Below are positions 1 through 8,235 of a stretch of 20,347 nucleotides of DNA, piece by piece (position 1 is the first letter of the stretch; the number at the start of each line of letters is the position of its first letter). Where the stretch lies: positions 1-20,347 of the forward strand of contig CAZSNC010000014.1 in assembly GCA_964608405.1 (NCBI GenBank). The letters run 5' to 3'. Position numbers and translations under genes: made by a program. The notes under the pieces are model-generated. The model saw nothing but the letters and a program-made list of their open reading frames with translations, ran no database searches and was not told the origin of the DNA. Source of the DNA: GWB1-38-13 sp964608405. GTDB taxonomy: Bacteria; Patescibacteriota; Microgenomatia; UBA8517.

Positions 1-22
1 CTTCGAGGGAAAGCAGTTTTGT

Positions 23-346
23 ATGCCATCTTCGGATGAGATACAATCGATAATACGTACGTTCGAACTGCCAATTCTATATTTTGGGCTCAAATACATT
101 AAGGAGACAACAGGATCATTTGTTAGAAATGTCAGCGATAAAGTATCTGGAGCAATCAAACAGTCTGTTCGGGAGAGTAAAGCAAGGCGTGAAGAGGCCG
201 ATCAGGATTCATTAAAGAAGAGGCTTGTAAGACAATCTTATTCCTTAAATATGAGAGAGGCCAGTAATGCAAGAGAGACATTAAAAAAAATGGGTATTAG
301 TGAAGAGGAAAGAAGAAAAATGCACGGAGAAGAGCGCAGATATTAA
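23..346 (+). CDS. Small charged hypothetical protein, possibly 5'-truncated
   Basis: Unrecognised protein of 107 residues if it begins at the ATG at 23. The frame stays open upstream to the window edge, so the true start may lie outside. The first 30 or so residues are moderately hydrophobic (around LPILYFGLKYI), and the rest is rich in Lys, Arg and Glu and predicted largely helical, ending in a basic/acidic stretch (SEEERRKMHGEERRY). There are no cysteines and no catalytic motif. GAGGGA lies 12 bases before the ATG, a poorly placed ribosome-site candidate. It converges on argS with only 11 bases between the two stop codons, so the two share one termination region. The lack of a second overlapping gene and the tight convergence support real coding; the function is unknown. 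Confidence 0.6.
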   Translation: MPSSDEIQSIIRTFELPILYFGLKYIKETTGSFVRNVSDKVSGAIKQSVRESKARREEADQDSLKKRLVRQSYSLNMREASNARETLKKMGISEEERRKMHGEERRY

Positions 347-357
347 CAACTTCCCAA

Positions 358-2015
358 TTACATCCTCCGAGGTGCCTCTATACCAAGTAAATATAGTCCG
401 TTTTTAATAATTACTCCCGTTGCCTGAGTCAATTTTAGCCTTAGTTCAAAGACATTTTTGTCCTCAACCAGAATTTTATGGGCATTATAGAAAGTATTGA
501 ATTTTTGAGCCAACCTGTATAGGTAATTGCATATCAGGTTCGGGGAATAACTACGGCATGCCAGTTCAACCGTTTCACTAAAGTGAAGTATTTCCCGAAG
601 AAGTAAAGCTTCCTCTTTTTCAGGAACAACCTTGGAGACATCCCCTTCCCTATTCTGCATATCCGCCTTCTCCAATACGCTTTGCGTTCTTGCAAAAGTA
701 TATTGCAGGTAAGGCCCGGAATTGCCATCAAGGGAAATAGATTCATTGATGTCAAAGGCAATCTCCTGATTAATCCCGTTTCTCAGGAAAGAATATTTTA
801 CCGCACCAACGGCAACTTTCTCGGTTGTTTCATCTTCAGAATTATATTTTTCGCCAATCTTTCTTTTTGCCTCATCCAAAAGCCAGTCTCCCAAAACCAC
901 ATTTCCGGTTCTTGAAGACATCTTACCTTCTTTAAGCCTCACCCAGCCGTACGGAATATGTTCCTCTATTCCCTTTGTAACCGGCAGTATGAACTCCAAA
1001 GCCTTGAAAATAACCTTGAAGTAATCGATTTGCTCCGTACTGACAATATGTATCAGTTTGTCGGGGTTAAACTCCTTAAACTGAAGTTTTGCCAAACCAA
1101 GATCCTTTCCTTCATATGTAGGCACACCCCGTGAGGAAATAAACACCCTGTCATGCAGTGAGTACTCGCTTCCCGGAAAGATAACCGCCCCGTCACTTTC
1201 CCTAAGTATCCCATTTTTCAAAGCCTCTTCGGCATTCTTCTTTGCGTCATCCGCAACTTCGCTTTCATCGTATAATCGGTGTACTTGTGTTNNNNNNNNN
1301 NAAGACTCCATTGCCTTGTCTTCTCATACAGATCCATCAGTTCTCCGTCACCCCTTTGGTACAAAGCTTCGTTAATTTTGTAGATTTCTTCCTTTGACTG
1401 CTCGTCGGCCTCAAATGCGCAATTGCCGGTGGTGTATGCCTCACCCAAAAACGCGGCTCTTTTGTGTAAATCACCAGGGTCGTTAAACCCAAGCTTTTTA
1501 ATTCCCCAAACAGCTTTGGCAATATGAAGCCCTACATCTCCCTGATAATTCACCCGAACTACATCAGCTCCCGAAAAGGAAAATATCCTCGATAATGCCT
1601 CTCCCGTTACGATATTTCTTAAGTGTCCGATATGGAAGGACTTGTGTGTATTTGGGTGTGCAAACTCCAAAACGTACTTTCTTCCCTTCAACAAATCACC
1701 TTTACCGTATTTTTCAGATTCACTATCAATCTGTATCAGATTGCTAAGTAGTGCATCGTTTTTGACGAAAAAGTTGATAAAACCTCTTCCCGCAATTTCA
1801 ATTTTTTCAACAACACCCTTCAATCCATCGTCTTTTTCCAACTTGGAAACAATCTCTTCTGCCTTCTTTTGAGGATTTATTCCCCCGGACTCACTTTTTA
1901 AGGCAATATTTGTTGAATAATCTCCAAATTGTTCATTTTCAGGTACTTCAAGAGAGATATTCTTTTCATTACACACCCCATACAATGATTGAAGAATAAT
2001 TTTTTTAACATCCAT
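358..2015 (-). CDS. argS: Arginyl-tRNA synthetase, interrupted by an assembly gap
   Basis: Class I aminoacyl-tRNA synthetase that attaches arginine to tRNA-Arg. The N-terminal part has the Add-1-like domain followed by the signature FHIGHLRN (HIGH at residues 128-131); the C-terminal part has GRVINPTYEGKD-like sequence (GVPTYEGKDLGLA), the KMSKS-equivalent KMSSRTGNVV, and an all-helical DALR anticodon-binding domain ending LLGIEAPRRM. Ten Ns at 1292-1301 fall between TRQWSL and TQVHRLYDESEV. The halves (238 and 311 codons) are out of frame across the nominal gap, so the gap length is only a placeholder; from family spacing about ten residues are missing. Total length near 560 is normal. The ATG at 2015 lies 8 bases after an extended -10 box, with no Shine-Dalgarno. 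Confidence 0.96.
1292..1301. other. Assembly gap (10 N) inside argS
   Basis: Ten undetermined bases. For the two argS halves to be in frame the real length must leave remainder 2 when divided by 3; ten does not, so the run is a placeholder and not a measured length. Confidence 0.97.
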
Positions 2016-2023
2016 ACAATTCG

Positions 2024-2032
2024 ATTATAACA
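2024..2032 (-). promoter_or_regulatory. Extended -10 promoter of argS
   Basis: On the minus strand the sequence reads TGTTATAAT, a perfect -10 with the TG extension. Its last base is 8 bases from the argS ATG, so transcription should start one to three bases before the codon or at it. No -35 match is seen 16-18 bases upstream, as expected for an extended -10 promoter. Confidence 0.7.
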
Positions 2033-2060
2033 TCATGGGCTTTTAAGTTATATAAAATCA

Positions 2061-2083
2061 ATGCCATAAAATGCCATGGGCAT
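2061..2083. repeat. ATGCCAT repeat cluster between divergent promoters
   Basis: ATGCCAT occurs at 2061-2067 and 2071-2077, one helical turn apart, followed by the inverted GGCAT at 2079-2083. A related ATGGGC is at 2035-2040. The cluster sits between the argS and zinc-protein promoters and could be an operator; this is inference from position only. Confidence 0.35.
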
Positions 2084-2104
2084 AAAAAGAACCCATTGCA
2101 TTTA

Positions 2105-2134
2105 TTGAAAATCATTGGACACCAGTGGTATAAT
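2105..2134 (+). promoter_or_regulatory. Promoter of the small zinc-binding protein gene
   Basis: TTGAAA at 2105-2110, an 18-base spacer, then TATAAT at 2129-2134 preceded by TG at 2126-2127 (extended -10). The start codon at 2142 is 7 bases after the -10, so the expected transcription start coincides with the ATG: a leaderless arrangement. This also decides the start codon against the in-frame TTG at 2115, which lies inside the promoter. Confidence 0.78.
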
Positions 2135-2141
2135 ACGCATC

Positions 2142-2378
2142 ATGTACAACAAAGAAACAGGCACATGCAGTGTATGTGGAAACAAACCCGGAAAATGTGA
2201 TTTCCAAAGACATAATCTTGCAGTAAAAGAAGTTAATAAAGGTTATTTTTTCGACCCTAATAACCCAAAGCCAGTTGACACCCCTTTCACTTCCGATAAT
2301 CCGATACTTCAAGGACCACATACAAACAGACAGGGAGAAGAAGTCATCACCGTTGCCAGTATTTCATATATCCACTAA
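2142..2378 (+). CDS. Small putative zinc-binding protein, leaderless
   Basis: A 78-residue protein not recognised as a named family. The N-terminus carries Cys9, Cys12, Cys19 and His24 (C-x2-C-x6-C-x4-H in TCSVCGNKPGKCDFQRH), a plausible single zinc site like a short zinc ribbon or knuckle. The remainder is polar and Pro/Asn-rich (FFDPNNPKPVDTPF) with no membrane helix or signal peptide, so a soluble cytoplasmic protein is expected. It is divergent from argS with 126 bases between the start codons. The strong promoter whose predicted start falls on the ATG supports a real gene. It may bind nucleic acid or ribosome, as many small zinc-knuckle proteins do, but nothing in the sequence settles this. 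Confidence 0.72.
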   Translation: MYNKETGTCSVCGNKPGKCDFQRHNLAVKEVNKGYFFDPNNPKPVDTPFTSDNPILQGPHTNRQGEEVITVASISYIH

Positions 2379-2391
2379 TTAAACATATTCA

Positions 2392-2464
2392 TTAACGGTA
2401 CATTTCCAAAATTGAAAGGAATGTTTATATATTTATTGTTGTACCGCAACTTTTGTACCGTTAA
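2392..2464. repeat. Inverted repeat with a third half-site (GTACCG)
   Basis: TTAACGGTAC at 2392-2401 is the exact inverse of GTACCGTTAA at 2455-2464; a third GTACCG is at 2441-2446, itself within a small dyad (GTTG...CAAC). It fills the 132-base space between the zinc-protein stop and the 3' end of tRNA-Arg, which are convergent. The 53-base separation and lack of a T-run make a simple intrinsic terminator unlikely; a binding-site cluster or large stem is possible. Confidence 0.45.
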
Positions 2465-2510
2465 CGATAAGTAATATATTTCTCTAAAGATGTATTTATC
2501 TGTATTTTTG

Positions 2511-2584
2511 TGCACCCGGTGAGAGTTGAACTCACAACCTTCGGCTCCGGAAGCCACTGCTCTATCCAATTGAGCTACGGGTGC
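2511..2584 (-). tRNA. tRNA-Arg (anticodon CCG)
   Basis: Read on the minus strand the 74 bases fold as a standard cloverleaf: acceptor GCACCCG pairs fully with CGGGTGC, D stem GCTC/GAGC with AATTGGATA loop, anticodon loop TTCCGGA giving CCG (reads CGG), T arm GTGAG-TTCAACT-CTCAC, discriminator A. The 3' CCA is not encoded (CAA follows), so it must be added by a nucleotidyltransferase. The anticodon stem is slightly weak, with a G27-A43 mismatch and a U28-G42 wobble. It lies 62 bases after the comEC-type metallo-beta-lactamase gene on the same strand and could be cotranscribed. Confidence 0.95.
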
Positions 2585-2646
2585 AAAAAATATATTATGA
2601 TTTTTTAAATAGTAAATATTCCGGTAACAAATTTCTTAAATATCTT

Positions 2647-3594
2647 TTACAGTGATATTTTATCAAATAGTGTTTGTTTATTAATAACCCAAATCCTTTT
2701 TCCATCCGATTCAACAACAATATCACCCACTTGATCCGTCCTAAATGTCTTTATATTATACTTTGCCAGCAAGTCCAGGACTTCTTTATGCGGATGTCCC
2801 CAACTGTTTTTCCCCACCGACACAACAGCAATGCCGGAAGTGGCAATTCCATAGAGTTTTTCTGAAATACTGGTTTTACTGCCATGATGAGGTATTTTGA
2901 TATAGTTAACGGGTTTTGATGCCCCCAACTCCCCTCCCGTGGCTAAAGAGTCCAAAATCTCCGCTCCGGCGTCGCCTGTAAATAAAAATTTGAAGCTGGA
3001 AAAAGTCATAAGGGCAATAACCGAAACGTCATTAACGTCTCCTGCTTCGTCTTTGGCCTCAGAAATGTCCGCAAAATAATTCTTTTTCAATATTTGAGAA
3101 TTACTATCGGGGAAAATATCCTCAAACATCTCCTCCGACGGGTATAATATATCTAACTGTATCATTTCATACCTTACCCCGGTGCCGGATGTTGCCTTGA
3201 CCCACTCTGTACCCTGACCGAGTACTTGACTTTTTAGCAGATTATCCATTTGACTGCCAACATCAAGGGAGTTTGCCAAGATTTTTTTAACTCTGTAATG
3301 GCTGAAGAGGTCAATAAGACCCATATAGTGATCTTTCTGCGGATGGGTTAGGACAACCACTTCTATCGTCCTGTCCCAAAACGGAATATATTTTGAAAGA
3401 CACTCAAGTACCGAATTGTCAGGTCCCCCGTCGATTAGTATTTCTGTGTTTTTGTAAACAATCAAGGAAGCATCACCTTGTCCGACATTACATGTTATTA
3501 CTTTAAGATTTTTTGATGTCGAAAAAACCGAAAGCCAGACAATAACAGTTATTAAAAAGACAATTATTAACAGCAGTTTCCATTCTTTTGACAT
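2647..3594 (-). CDS. ComEC-type metallo-beta-lactamase domain protein
   Basis: The hydrolase half of the ComEC competence protein as a separate chain of 315 residues. An N-terminal membrane anchor (about residues 6-25, LLLIIVFLITVIVWLSVF) is followed directly by the ComEC-style fold: ITCNVGQGDASLIV, the LIDGG turn, the metal motif LTHPQKDHYMGL, FLFTGDAG, and KIPHHGSKTS. In ComEC this domain is thought to degrade the strand not imported during transformation. The metal motif reads H-P-Q-K-D-H rather than HxHxDH; ComEC homologues often vary at this second position. It starts 16 bases after the stop of the channel half, with no Shine-Dalgarno, and is the last gene of the leuS-comEA-comEC group. 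Confidence 0.9.
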   Translation of the reverse strand: MSKEWKLLLIIVFLITVIVWLSVFSTSKNLKVITCNVGQGDASLIVYKNTEILIDGGPDNSVLECLSKYIPFWDRTIEVVVLTHPQKDHYMGLIDLFSHYRVKKILANSLDVGSQMDNLLKSQVLGQGTEWVKATSGTGVRYEMIQLDILYPSEEMFEDIFPDSNSQILKKNYFADISEAKDEAGDVNDVSVIALMTFSSFKFLFTGDAGAEILDSLATGGELGASKPVNYIKIPHHGSKTSISEKLYGIATSGIAVVSVGKNSWGHPHKEVLDLLAKYNIKTFRTDQVGDIVVESDGKRIWVINKQTLFDKISL

Positions 3595-3610
3595 AGCGCT
3601 TAATTATTTT

Positions 3611-4696
3611 TCAGGCAAACAAGTTAATAACAAACAAGAACCAACCGGTTAAAGGGTATGATAGAAAAAGTACGATTCTCCCCAAAGGTTCAATTATTGT
3701 ACCGATAATTCCAGCAACTATTCCGATTATTGTTATCGGTACAACTGTCCATAATACAGCAACATTTATAAGCGGCGACAAAAAATTAAACTGTCCGAAA
3801 TAAAAATAAAGAAGCGGTACAACTCCAATTTGTGCAGAAACGGTTGTCACCCAGTCCTCTTTAATAATTTTCGGTATAAATGAAAATACTCTCGTTAATT
3901 TTGGCGTAAAAACAACAATTGAGGCGGTTGCTATGGCGGAAAGCCAAAAACCCAAATCAATTACCCAATCAGGTTTGACAAACAGCATCAAAGAGAGTGT
4001 AAGGACAAGCGAGCGAATTGTTTGGTATAGTTTACCCGTCTCTACCGCCAAAAAAGCCACAGAACCCATTACACAAGCCCTCACGATCGGCGCATCAAAT
4101 CCGCTGATTGCCGCATATGCCCATATTCCCACTCCGGCAAGAAGTATTGCCGACCTTCTGGACAGAAACAAAATAAGAATACCTATTAAAAACTTTGAAA
4201 CGAGAGTTACATTCATTCCGGAGGCTACCACAACATGCGCAGTACCGCTTTTTTTGAAAGTGTTCCAGAGATTTTCCCCGATTTCTCCTTTCGAACCTAT
4301 AACCATTCCACCAACAAGTGCGGCATGATCTTTCGGAAGGCTTCTTCCGTAAAAGGCGATAAGTTTCTGCCGATAGCGATACAATACGCCCTTCTTCTTC
4401 TCGATACTTACCAGTTTTGCCGATTTCAACTTGCCGTCTTCAACAACCCCCTCAACAATAATCCTGTCTCCGTAGTAAATGCGTGGATATAAAGGAAGGT
4501 ACAACTTATACCCGTAAAGCTTGATATACAAAGAGTCCGAGTACTCAATGGGCTCGGAAGTTACTCTTGCCGAAATTCTGACACGACTCCCGTTTTGATA
4601 TTTGGGAATGTGTAAGAAGTACAGGAAAATCCTGATCAGTAAAAGAGCCAAAACAAACAAAAAAATTAAAATATCCCTTCTTTTCCTTTTTTGCAT
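3611..4696 (-). CDS. comEC: ComEC channel domain (competence domain only)
   Basis: The membrane part of the DNA-uptake channel, 361 residues. After an N-terminal helix (ILIFLFVLALLLIRIFLYFL) comes a short OB-like segment (SRVRISARVTSEP to GDRIIVEGVV), then the Competence domain: GTAHVVVASGMNVTLVSKFL matches the family's HLLAVSGxHV signature, FDAPIVRACVMGSVAFLA matches the conserved PxxRA helix, and GFWLSAIATASIVVF the GFxLSxxA helix. Several further membrane helices follow to the stop. A standard ComEC (700-800 residues) carries the metallo-beta-lactamase domain on the same chain; here it is the next gene. Sixteen bases separate it from comEA. It imports single-stranded DNA across the inner membrane with ComEA as DNA receptor. 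Confidence 0.92.
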   Translation of the reverse strand: MQKRKRRDILIFLFVLALLLIRIFLYFLHIPKYQNGSRVRISARVTSEPIEYSDSLYIKLYGYKLYLPLYPRIYYGDRIIVEGVVEDGKLKSAKLVSIEKKKGVLYRYRQKLIAFYGRSLPKDHAALVGGMVIGSKGEIGENLWNTFKKSGTAHVVVASGMNVTLVSKFLIGILILFLSRRSAILLAGVGIWAYAAISGFDAPIVRACVMGSVAFLAVETGKLYQTIRSLVLTLSLMLFVKPDWVIDLGFWLSAIATASIVVFTPKLTRVFSFIPKIIKEDWVTTVSAQIGVVPLLYFYFGQFNFLSPLINVAVLWTVVPITIIGIVAGIIGTIIEPLGRIVLFLSYPLTGWFLFVINLFA

Positions 4697-4712
4697 TTAT
4701 CGATGAAACACT

Positions 4713-5429
4713 TTAATACACCGTTATTTTGTCTTTTATCTTTTCGTATGTGGATTTGGGTAATATCTTGCGGTTTACGAGCTCCTCGATATTTGAGTAA
4801 GGCCTTTGTTCGATGATTTTCTGCCCGTAAACTTGGCCGATTCCGGGCAATTCATCAAGTTTTGCAAGCGATGCCGTGTTGATATCGGTCAACCCCTCTT
4901 CATTAACCCCTAAAACACTTGATACACTTTGATATCCCCCATCATTTTTAGCAGACAACGTCTCCGGTTGCTTATCCGTTGCATTTTGCTGATTTTCGCT
5001 TACTGATTTTATATAGATTTTTTGCCCGTCGGTAAGTTTTGCCGCACGATTAATATACTTTGCTACCCAATTCCTGTCAGCCTCGGAAGACAACCCTCCG
5101 CAGGACACCATCAGATCTTCAATTCTCGAATCAGCACTTAATTTATACACTCCCGGCTTTTCAATAGAGCCTGCGATTTCAACAACAACCTCCGAAGGAC
5201 CTTCCTCAAGATCTTTTTCATCACCGATTATCTCTATCTTGTCCTCTTCGAAAAGAGTTGTATTTCTGTAGAAAAACACCCCCAACCCAAGAAGTATTAG
5301 CCCAATTAAGGCAACCAGCAATGGTACTTTATTTGAATTTAGGAAACCCTCAAGATCAAAATCCCTCTTTCCTTGCATGGCATTGCCATTTGTATCCGGT
5401 TTAGCCTCGCGAGAATCCAATGAAGACAT
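4713..5429 (-). CDS. comEA: ComEA-type DNA-binding competence protein
   Basis: Membrane-anchored DNA receptor for transformation. From the ATG at 5429 (238 residues) there is a short cytoplasmic tail, one membrane helix (about 35-54, VPLLVALIGLILLGLGVFFY), an SLBB-type domain (about 80-140, VVVEIAGSIEKPGVYKL), a polar linker, and a C-terminal double helix-hairpin-helix (about 180-238: TDINTASLAKLDELPGIGQV, then YSNIEELV) that binds DNA backbone. A TTG at 5453 would add eight residues; I prefer the ATG because ATG is used by the other genes here, though neither has a ribosome-binding site. It lies just after leuS and just before the ComEC channel gene, forming the receptor-channel pair. Confidence 0.93.
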   Translation of the reverse strand: MSSLDSREAKPDTNGNAMQGKRDFDLEGFLNSNKVPLLVALIGLILLGLGVFFYRNTTLFEEDKIEIIGDEKDLEEGPSEVVVEIAGSIEKPGVYKLSADSRIEDLMVSCGGLSSEADRNWVAKYINRAAKLTDGQKIYIKSVSENQQNATDKQPETLSAKNDGGYQSVSSVLGVNEEGLTDINTASLAKLDELPGIGQVYGQKIIEQRPYSNIEELVNRKILPKSTYEKIKDKITVY

Positions 5430-5465
5430 AATCCATTTTAGGTGAGAAAACAAGAAAAAGGCAAA

Positions 5466-8063
5466 TCAAACTACCACAAAATTCATCAATCTGCCTACGA
5501 TATAGATTTCAGTTTTAATGTCTTTTCCTTCAAGCCATTTTGATATCTTAGTATCGCTTTTTGCTAAGTTTGATATATATTCCTTATCCTCCTGTTTGTC
5601 TCTATCCAACGTAACTGTTCCTCTCAATTTTCCGTTAACCTGAACGGGGATACTGATATTTTCCTCAATTGTCAGACCTTGGTCAAAGGTCGGCCAGGAC
5701 GATAGATGCACCGATCCTTTATTACCCATTATTTCCCAAAGTTCCTCTGACAAATGCGGCGTAAACGGCGCCAGAAGCAGCGTCAACGTAATTAAGTATT
5801 GACTGTTTACTCCCCTATTTTGTGCTTTAAGCGAATTTACATACTCCATAATTGCGGAGATTGCCGTATTATACTTAAACTGCCCAATATCTTCGGTAAC
5901 CTTTTTAATTGTTTGATGCATTTTGATATCAAGTTGGGAATTCAAAGCGATTGATTGTGAATCCGATTTTTCAAACAGACTCCAGATTCTCTCGACAAAC
6001 TTTCGCATTCCCTCAATTCCGGTATCGCGAAAATCGGGATATCCGTCCATCGGACCCATAAACATCAGGTATAGCCTTAAAGTGTCGGCTCCGTATTTCT
6101 CGATATATTCATCGGGGTTTACTACATTTCCCCTACTTTTACTCATCTTGGCACCGTTTTTAATCATTAGTCCATGTGCATAAAACCAGGGGAACGGCTC
6201 GTAACCAAGGTTTTTGGCAACAAATCCACCGTCGACAAGCATTTTCCAGACAAAGCGCGAGTACATGAGGTGAAGTACGGCATGTTCCGCACCCCCAAAG
6301 TAAAGGTCAACAGGAAGCCAACCATCGGTAATTTCGGCATTCCATGGTTTTTCCCCAAAGTCTTTTGCTCCAACACTCGGATATCTTAAAAAGTACCATG
6401 CCGAATCCAAAAAAGTGTCCGAAACATCGGTCTCACGCACAGCTTCACCACCACATCCAGGACATTTCGTTTTGAAAAATTCCGGATGATTGGCAAGCGG
6501 ACCTTTTCCAGACCCTTCCGGCTTAAAATCTCTAATTTCCGGTAAAATTACAGGAAGATCAGATTCAGAGATCGGGTACCAACCATCAATTTCCTTAGCA
6601 ATCCCAGTTTTTTTCTCAGTAAAATACGATTTTCCTTTCTCAGCACAATCCTGACAATAAACCATCGGAATTGGAGGACCCCAATAACGCTGCCTTGAAA
6701 TTAACCAGTCCCTCAAATGATACCTTGTAGTTCTTTTACCCCAACCTTTTTCTTCTAAATAATCCATAATTTTTCCTGTCGCCTCATGAATGTCCATCCC
6801 GTTTAAGAATTGTGAATTGATCATCTTTCCATATTCCTCCTGTACTTGTTCAACTCTTGTAATCTCCGATTCGTCTTCGTCGTTTCCGACAACAACTCTC
6901 ACTACGGGCAAATTAAACTCTTTGGCAAATTCGAAATCTCTCTTGTCGTGTCCGGGAACACCGACAACAACTCCTGTCCCAACACTCATAAGTACGAAAT
7001 CCGCAACATATATAGGCAATTTGTAGCCGTTAAGACGGTTAATTGCATAGATATTCGTAAATACGCCGGTCTTTTTCTTACCCTCGGCAATCCTTTCAGA
7101 CTCTGATTTACTTTTTGATAGTGATACATACATTGATATACTTTTTCTTGTCTCTTCGTCGACTTTAATTTCTCCATTTATTATTCTTTCTACAAAAGGA
7201 TGCTCCGGAGATATGACGATAAAAGTAGCACCGAAATTGGTGTCGGGTCGCGTAGTCGAAACAACAATCTCTTCCTTAAGGCAATCCAAGGGATAACAAA
7301 TATCTATCCACTCTTTCTTTCCTATCCAATTCCTCTGAGCCGTTTTTACTTTCTCGGTCCAATTTATTGTATTCAACCCATCAAGAAGCTTGTCTGCATA
7401 CTCGGTAATTCTAAAAAACCACTGTTCGAGTTCTTTTCTCTCAATTAAAGTACCACAGCGCTCACAAACTTCCATTTCCTCAGCAATTTCCACCGTCTCA
7501 CCTTTTGCATTTTTAGGCTCTTTCCCTGCTTGTGAAGGAGTGACCACTTGTTCATCCGCAAGAACGGTTTTGCAGGAAGGACACCAGTTAACTTTTGCTT
7601 TCTTTTTATAGGCAAGGCCAGCCTTAAACATTTGAATAAACAACCACTGTGTCCATCTATAATAATCCGGATCAGAAGTAGTCACCGTCCGCGTCCAATC
7701 GTATGCATGCCCAAGCGACCGCATTTGATCTTCATAGTGTTTTGTTGTACGAGCGATCATCTTTGCCGGGTGGTCATTAATCTTCATTGCATAATTTTCC
7801 GAGTGGATTCCGAAGGAGTCGTATCCGATGGGCTGAAAAACCGTAAAGCCGTTCATTCTTTTAAATCGTCCGTATACATCGCTTCCGGTCGAAGCAAAAG
7901 CGTGCCCCGCATGAAGGCCTTCTGCCGATGGATACGGAAACATCCATAGGTTATAAAACTTTTTTTCAACAGAACCTGATTTGGGTGTGTAAAGCTTCTG
8001 TTTCTCCCACACATCCTGCCATTTCTTTTCGACTCTCCTGTGGTCAAACTTTTTACCTGTCAT
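5466..8063 (-). CDS. leuS: Leucyl-tRNA synthetase
   Basis: Class I synthetase charging tRNA-Leu, 865 residues, the normal bacterial length. It shows the HIGH-equivalent HAGH (51-54, in SAEGLHAGHAFASTG), two CxxC pairs of the zinc domain (CPSCKTVLADEQV and CERCGTL), the CP1 editing domain (VVSTTRPDTNFGATF with the threonine-rich editing site, and GTGVVVGVPGHDKRDFEF), the WLISRQRYWGPPIP core motif, the KMSKS loop (639-643, KMSKSRGNVV), and an anticodon-binding C-terminal domain. It begins the group that continues into comEA and comEC. The ATG at 8063 lies 11 bases after an extended -10 box, leaving at most a few leader bases and no ribosome-binding site. Confidence 0.98.
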   Translation of the reverse strand: MTGKKFDHRRVEKKWQDVWEKQKLYTPKSGSVEKKFYNLWMFPYPSAEGLHAGHAFASTGSDVYGRFKRMNGFTVFQPIGYDSFGIHSENYAMKINDHPAKMIARTTKHYEDQMRSLGHAYDWTRTVTTSDPDYYRWTQWLFIQMFKAGLAYKKKAKVNWCPSCKTVLADEQVVTPSQAGKEPKNAKGETVEIAEEMEVCERCGTLIERKELEQWFFRITEYADKLLDGLNTINWTEKVKTAQRNWIGKKEWIDICYPLDCLKEEIVVSTTRPDTNFGATFIVISPEHPFVERIINGEIKVDEETRKSISMYVSLSKSKSESERIAEGKKKTGVFTNIYAINRLNGYKLPIYVADFVLMSVGTGVVVGVPGHDKRDFEFAKEFNLPVVRVVVGNDEDESEITRVEQVQEEYGKMINSQFLNGMDIHEATGKIMDYLEEKGWGKRTTRYHLRDWLISRQRYWGPPIPMVYCQDCAEKGKSYFTEKKTGIAKEIDGWYPISESDLPVILPEIRDFKPEGSGKGPLANHPEFFKTKCPGCGGEAVRETDVSDTFLDSAWYFLRYPSVGAKDFGEKPWNAEITDGWLPVDLYFGGAEHAVLHLMYSRFVWKMLVDGGFVAKNLGYEPFPWFYAHGLMIKNGAKMSKSRGNVVNPDEYIEKYGADTLRLYLMFMGPMDGYPDFRDTGIEGMRKFVERIWSLFEKSDSQSIALNSQLDIKMHQTIKKVTEDIGQFKYNTAISAIMEYVNSLKAQNRGVNSQYLITLTLLLAPFTPHLSEELWEIMGNKGSVHLSSWPTFDQGLTIEENISIPVQVNGKLRGTVTLDRDKQEDKEYISNLAKSDTKISKWLEGKDIKTEIYIVGRLMNFVVV

Positions 8064-8074
8064 GATACATAAAG

Positions 8075-8083
8075 ATTATAACA
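8075..8083 (-). promoter_or_regulatory. Extended -10 promoter of leuS
   Basis: Minus strand reads TGTTATAAT, identical over nine bases to the argS element. The -10 ends 11 bases before the leuS ATG, predicting a leader of about three to five bases. No good -35 hexamer at 16-18 bases. Confidence 0.68.
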
Positions 8084-8142
8084 TTATTCTCCACCTCGAT
8101 TAGAATATTATCAATCACTTAAGAATATTTCTGTATTCAATC

Positions 8143-8235
8143 CTATATTTTGAATATTTGACCATGTATAAGGACTTTCTTATCTCCCGATATTATCCGC
8201 AATATTTCTATGTATAAGCGGTTAATATATAAATC
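8143..8235 (-). CDS. C-terminal fragment of an unidentified gene (SPFH/HflK-like tail possible)
   Basis: Thirty codons running out of the N gap to a TAG stop (DLYINRLYIEILR, then IISGDKKVLIHGQIFKI). An open frame can be drawn through the Ns to join this to atpC, but the sequence does not resemble an epsilon C-terminus. The pattern xxRLYIExLxxxxSGxKKVLI resembles the end of band-7/SPFH proteins such as HflK, where a helix with RLYLETMEEIL is followed by a short strand KKVIVD. If so, the gap hides most of another gene after atpC. The identification is weak because so few residues are visible. Confidence 0.35.
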   Translation of the reverse strand, partial: DLYINRLYIEILRIISGDKKVLIHGQIFKI

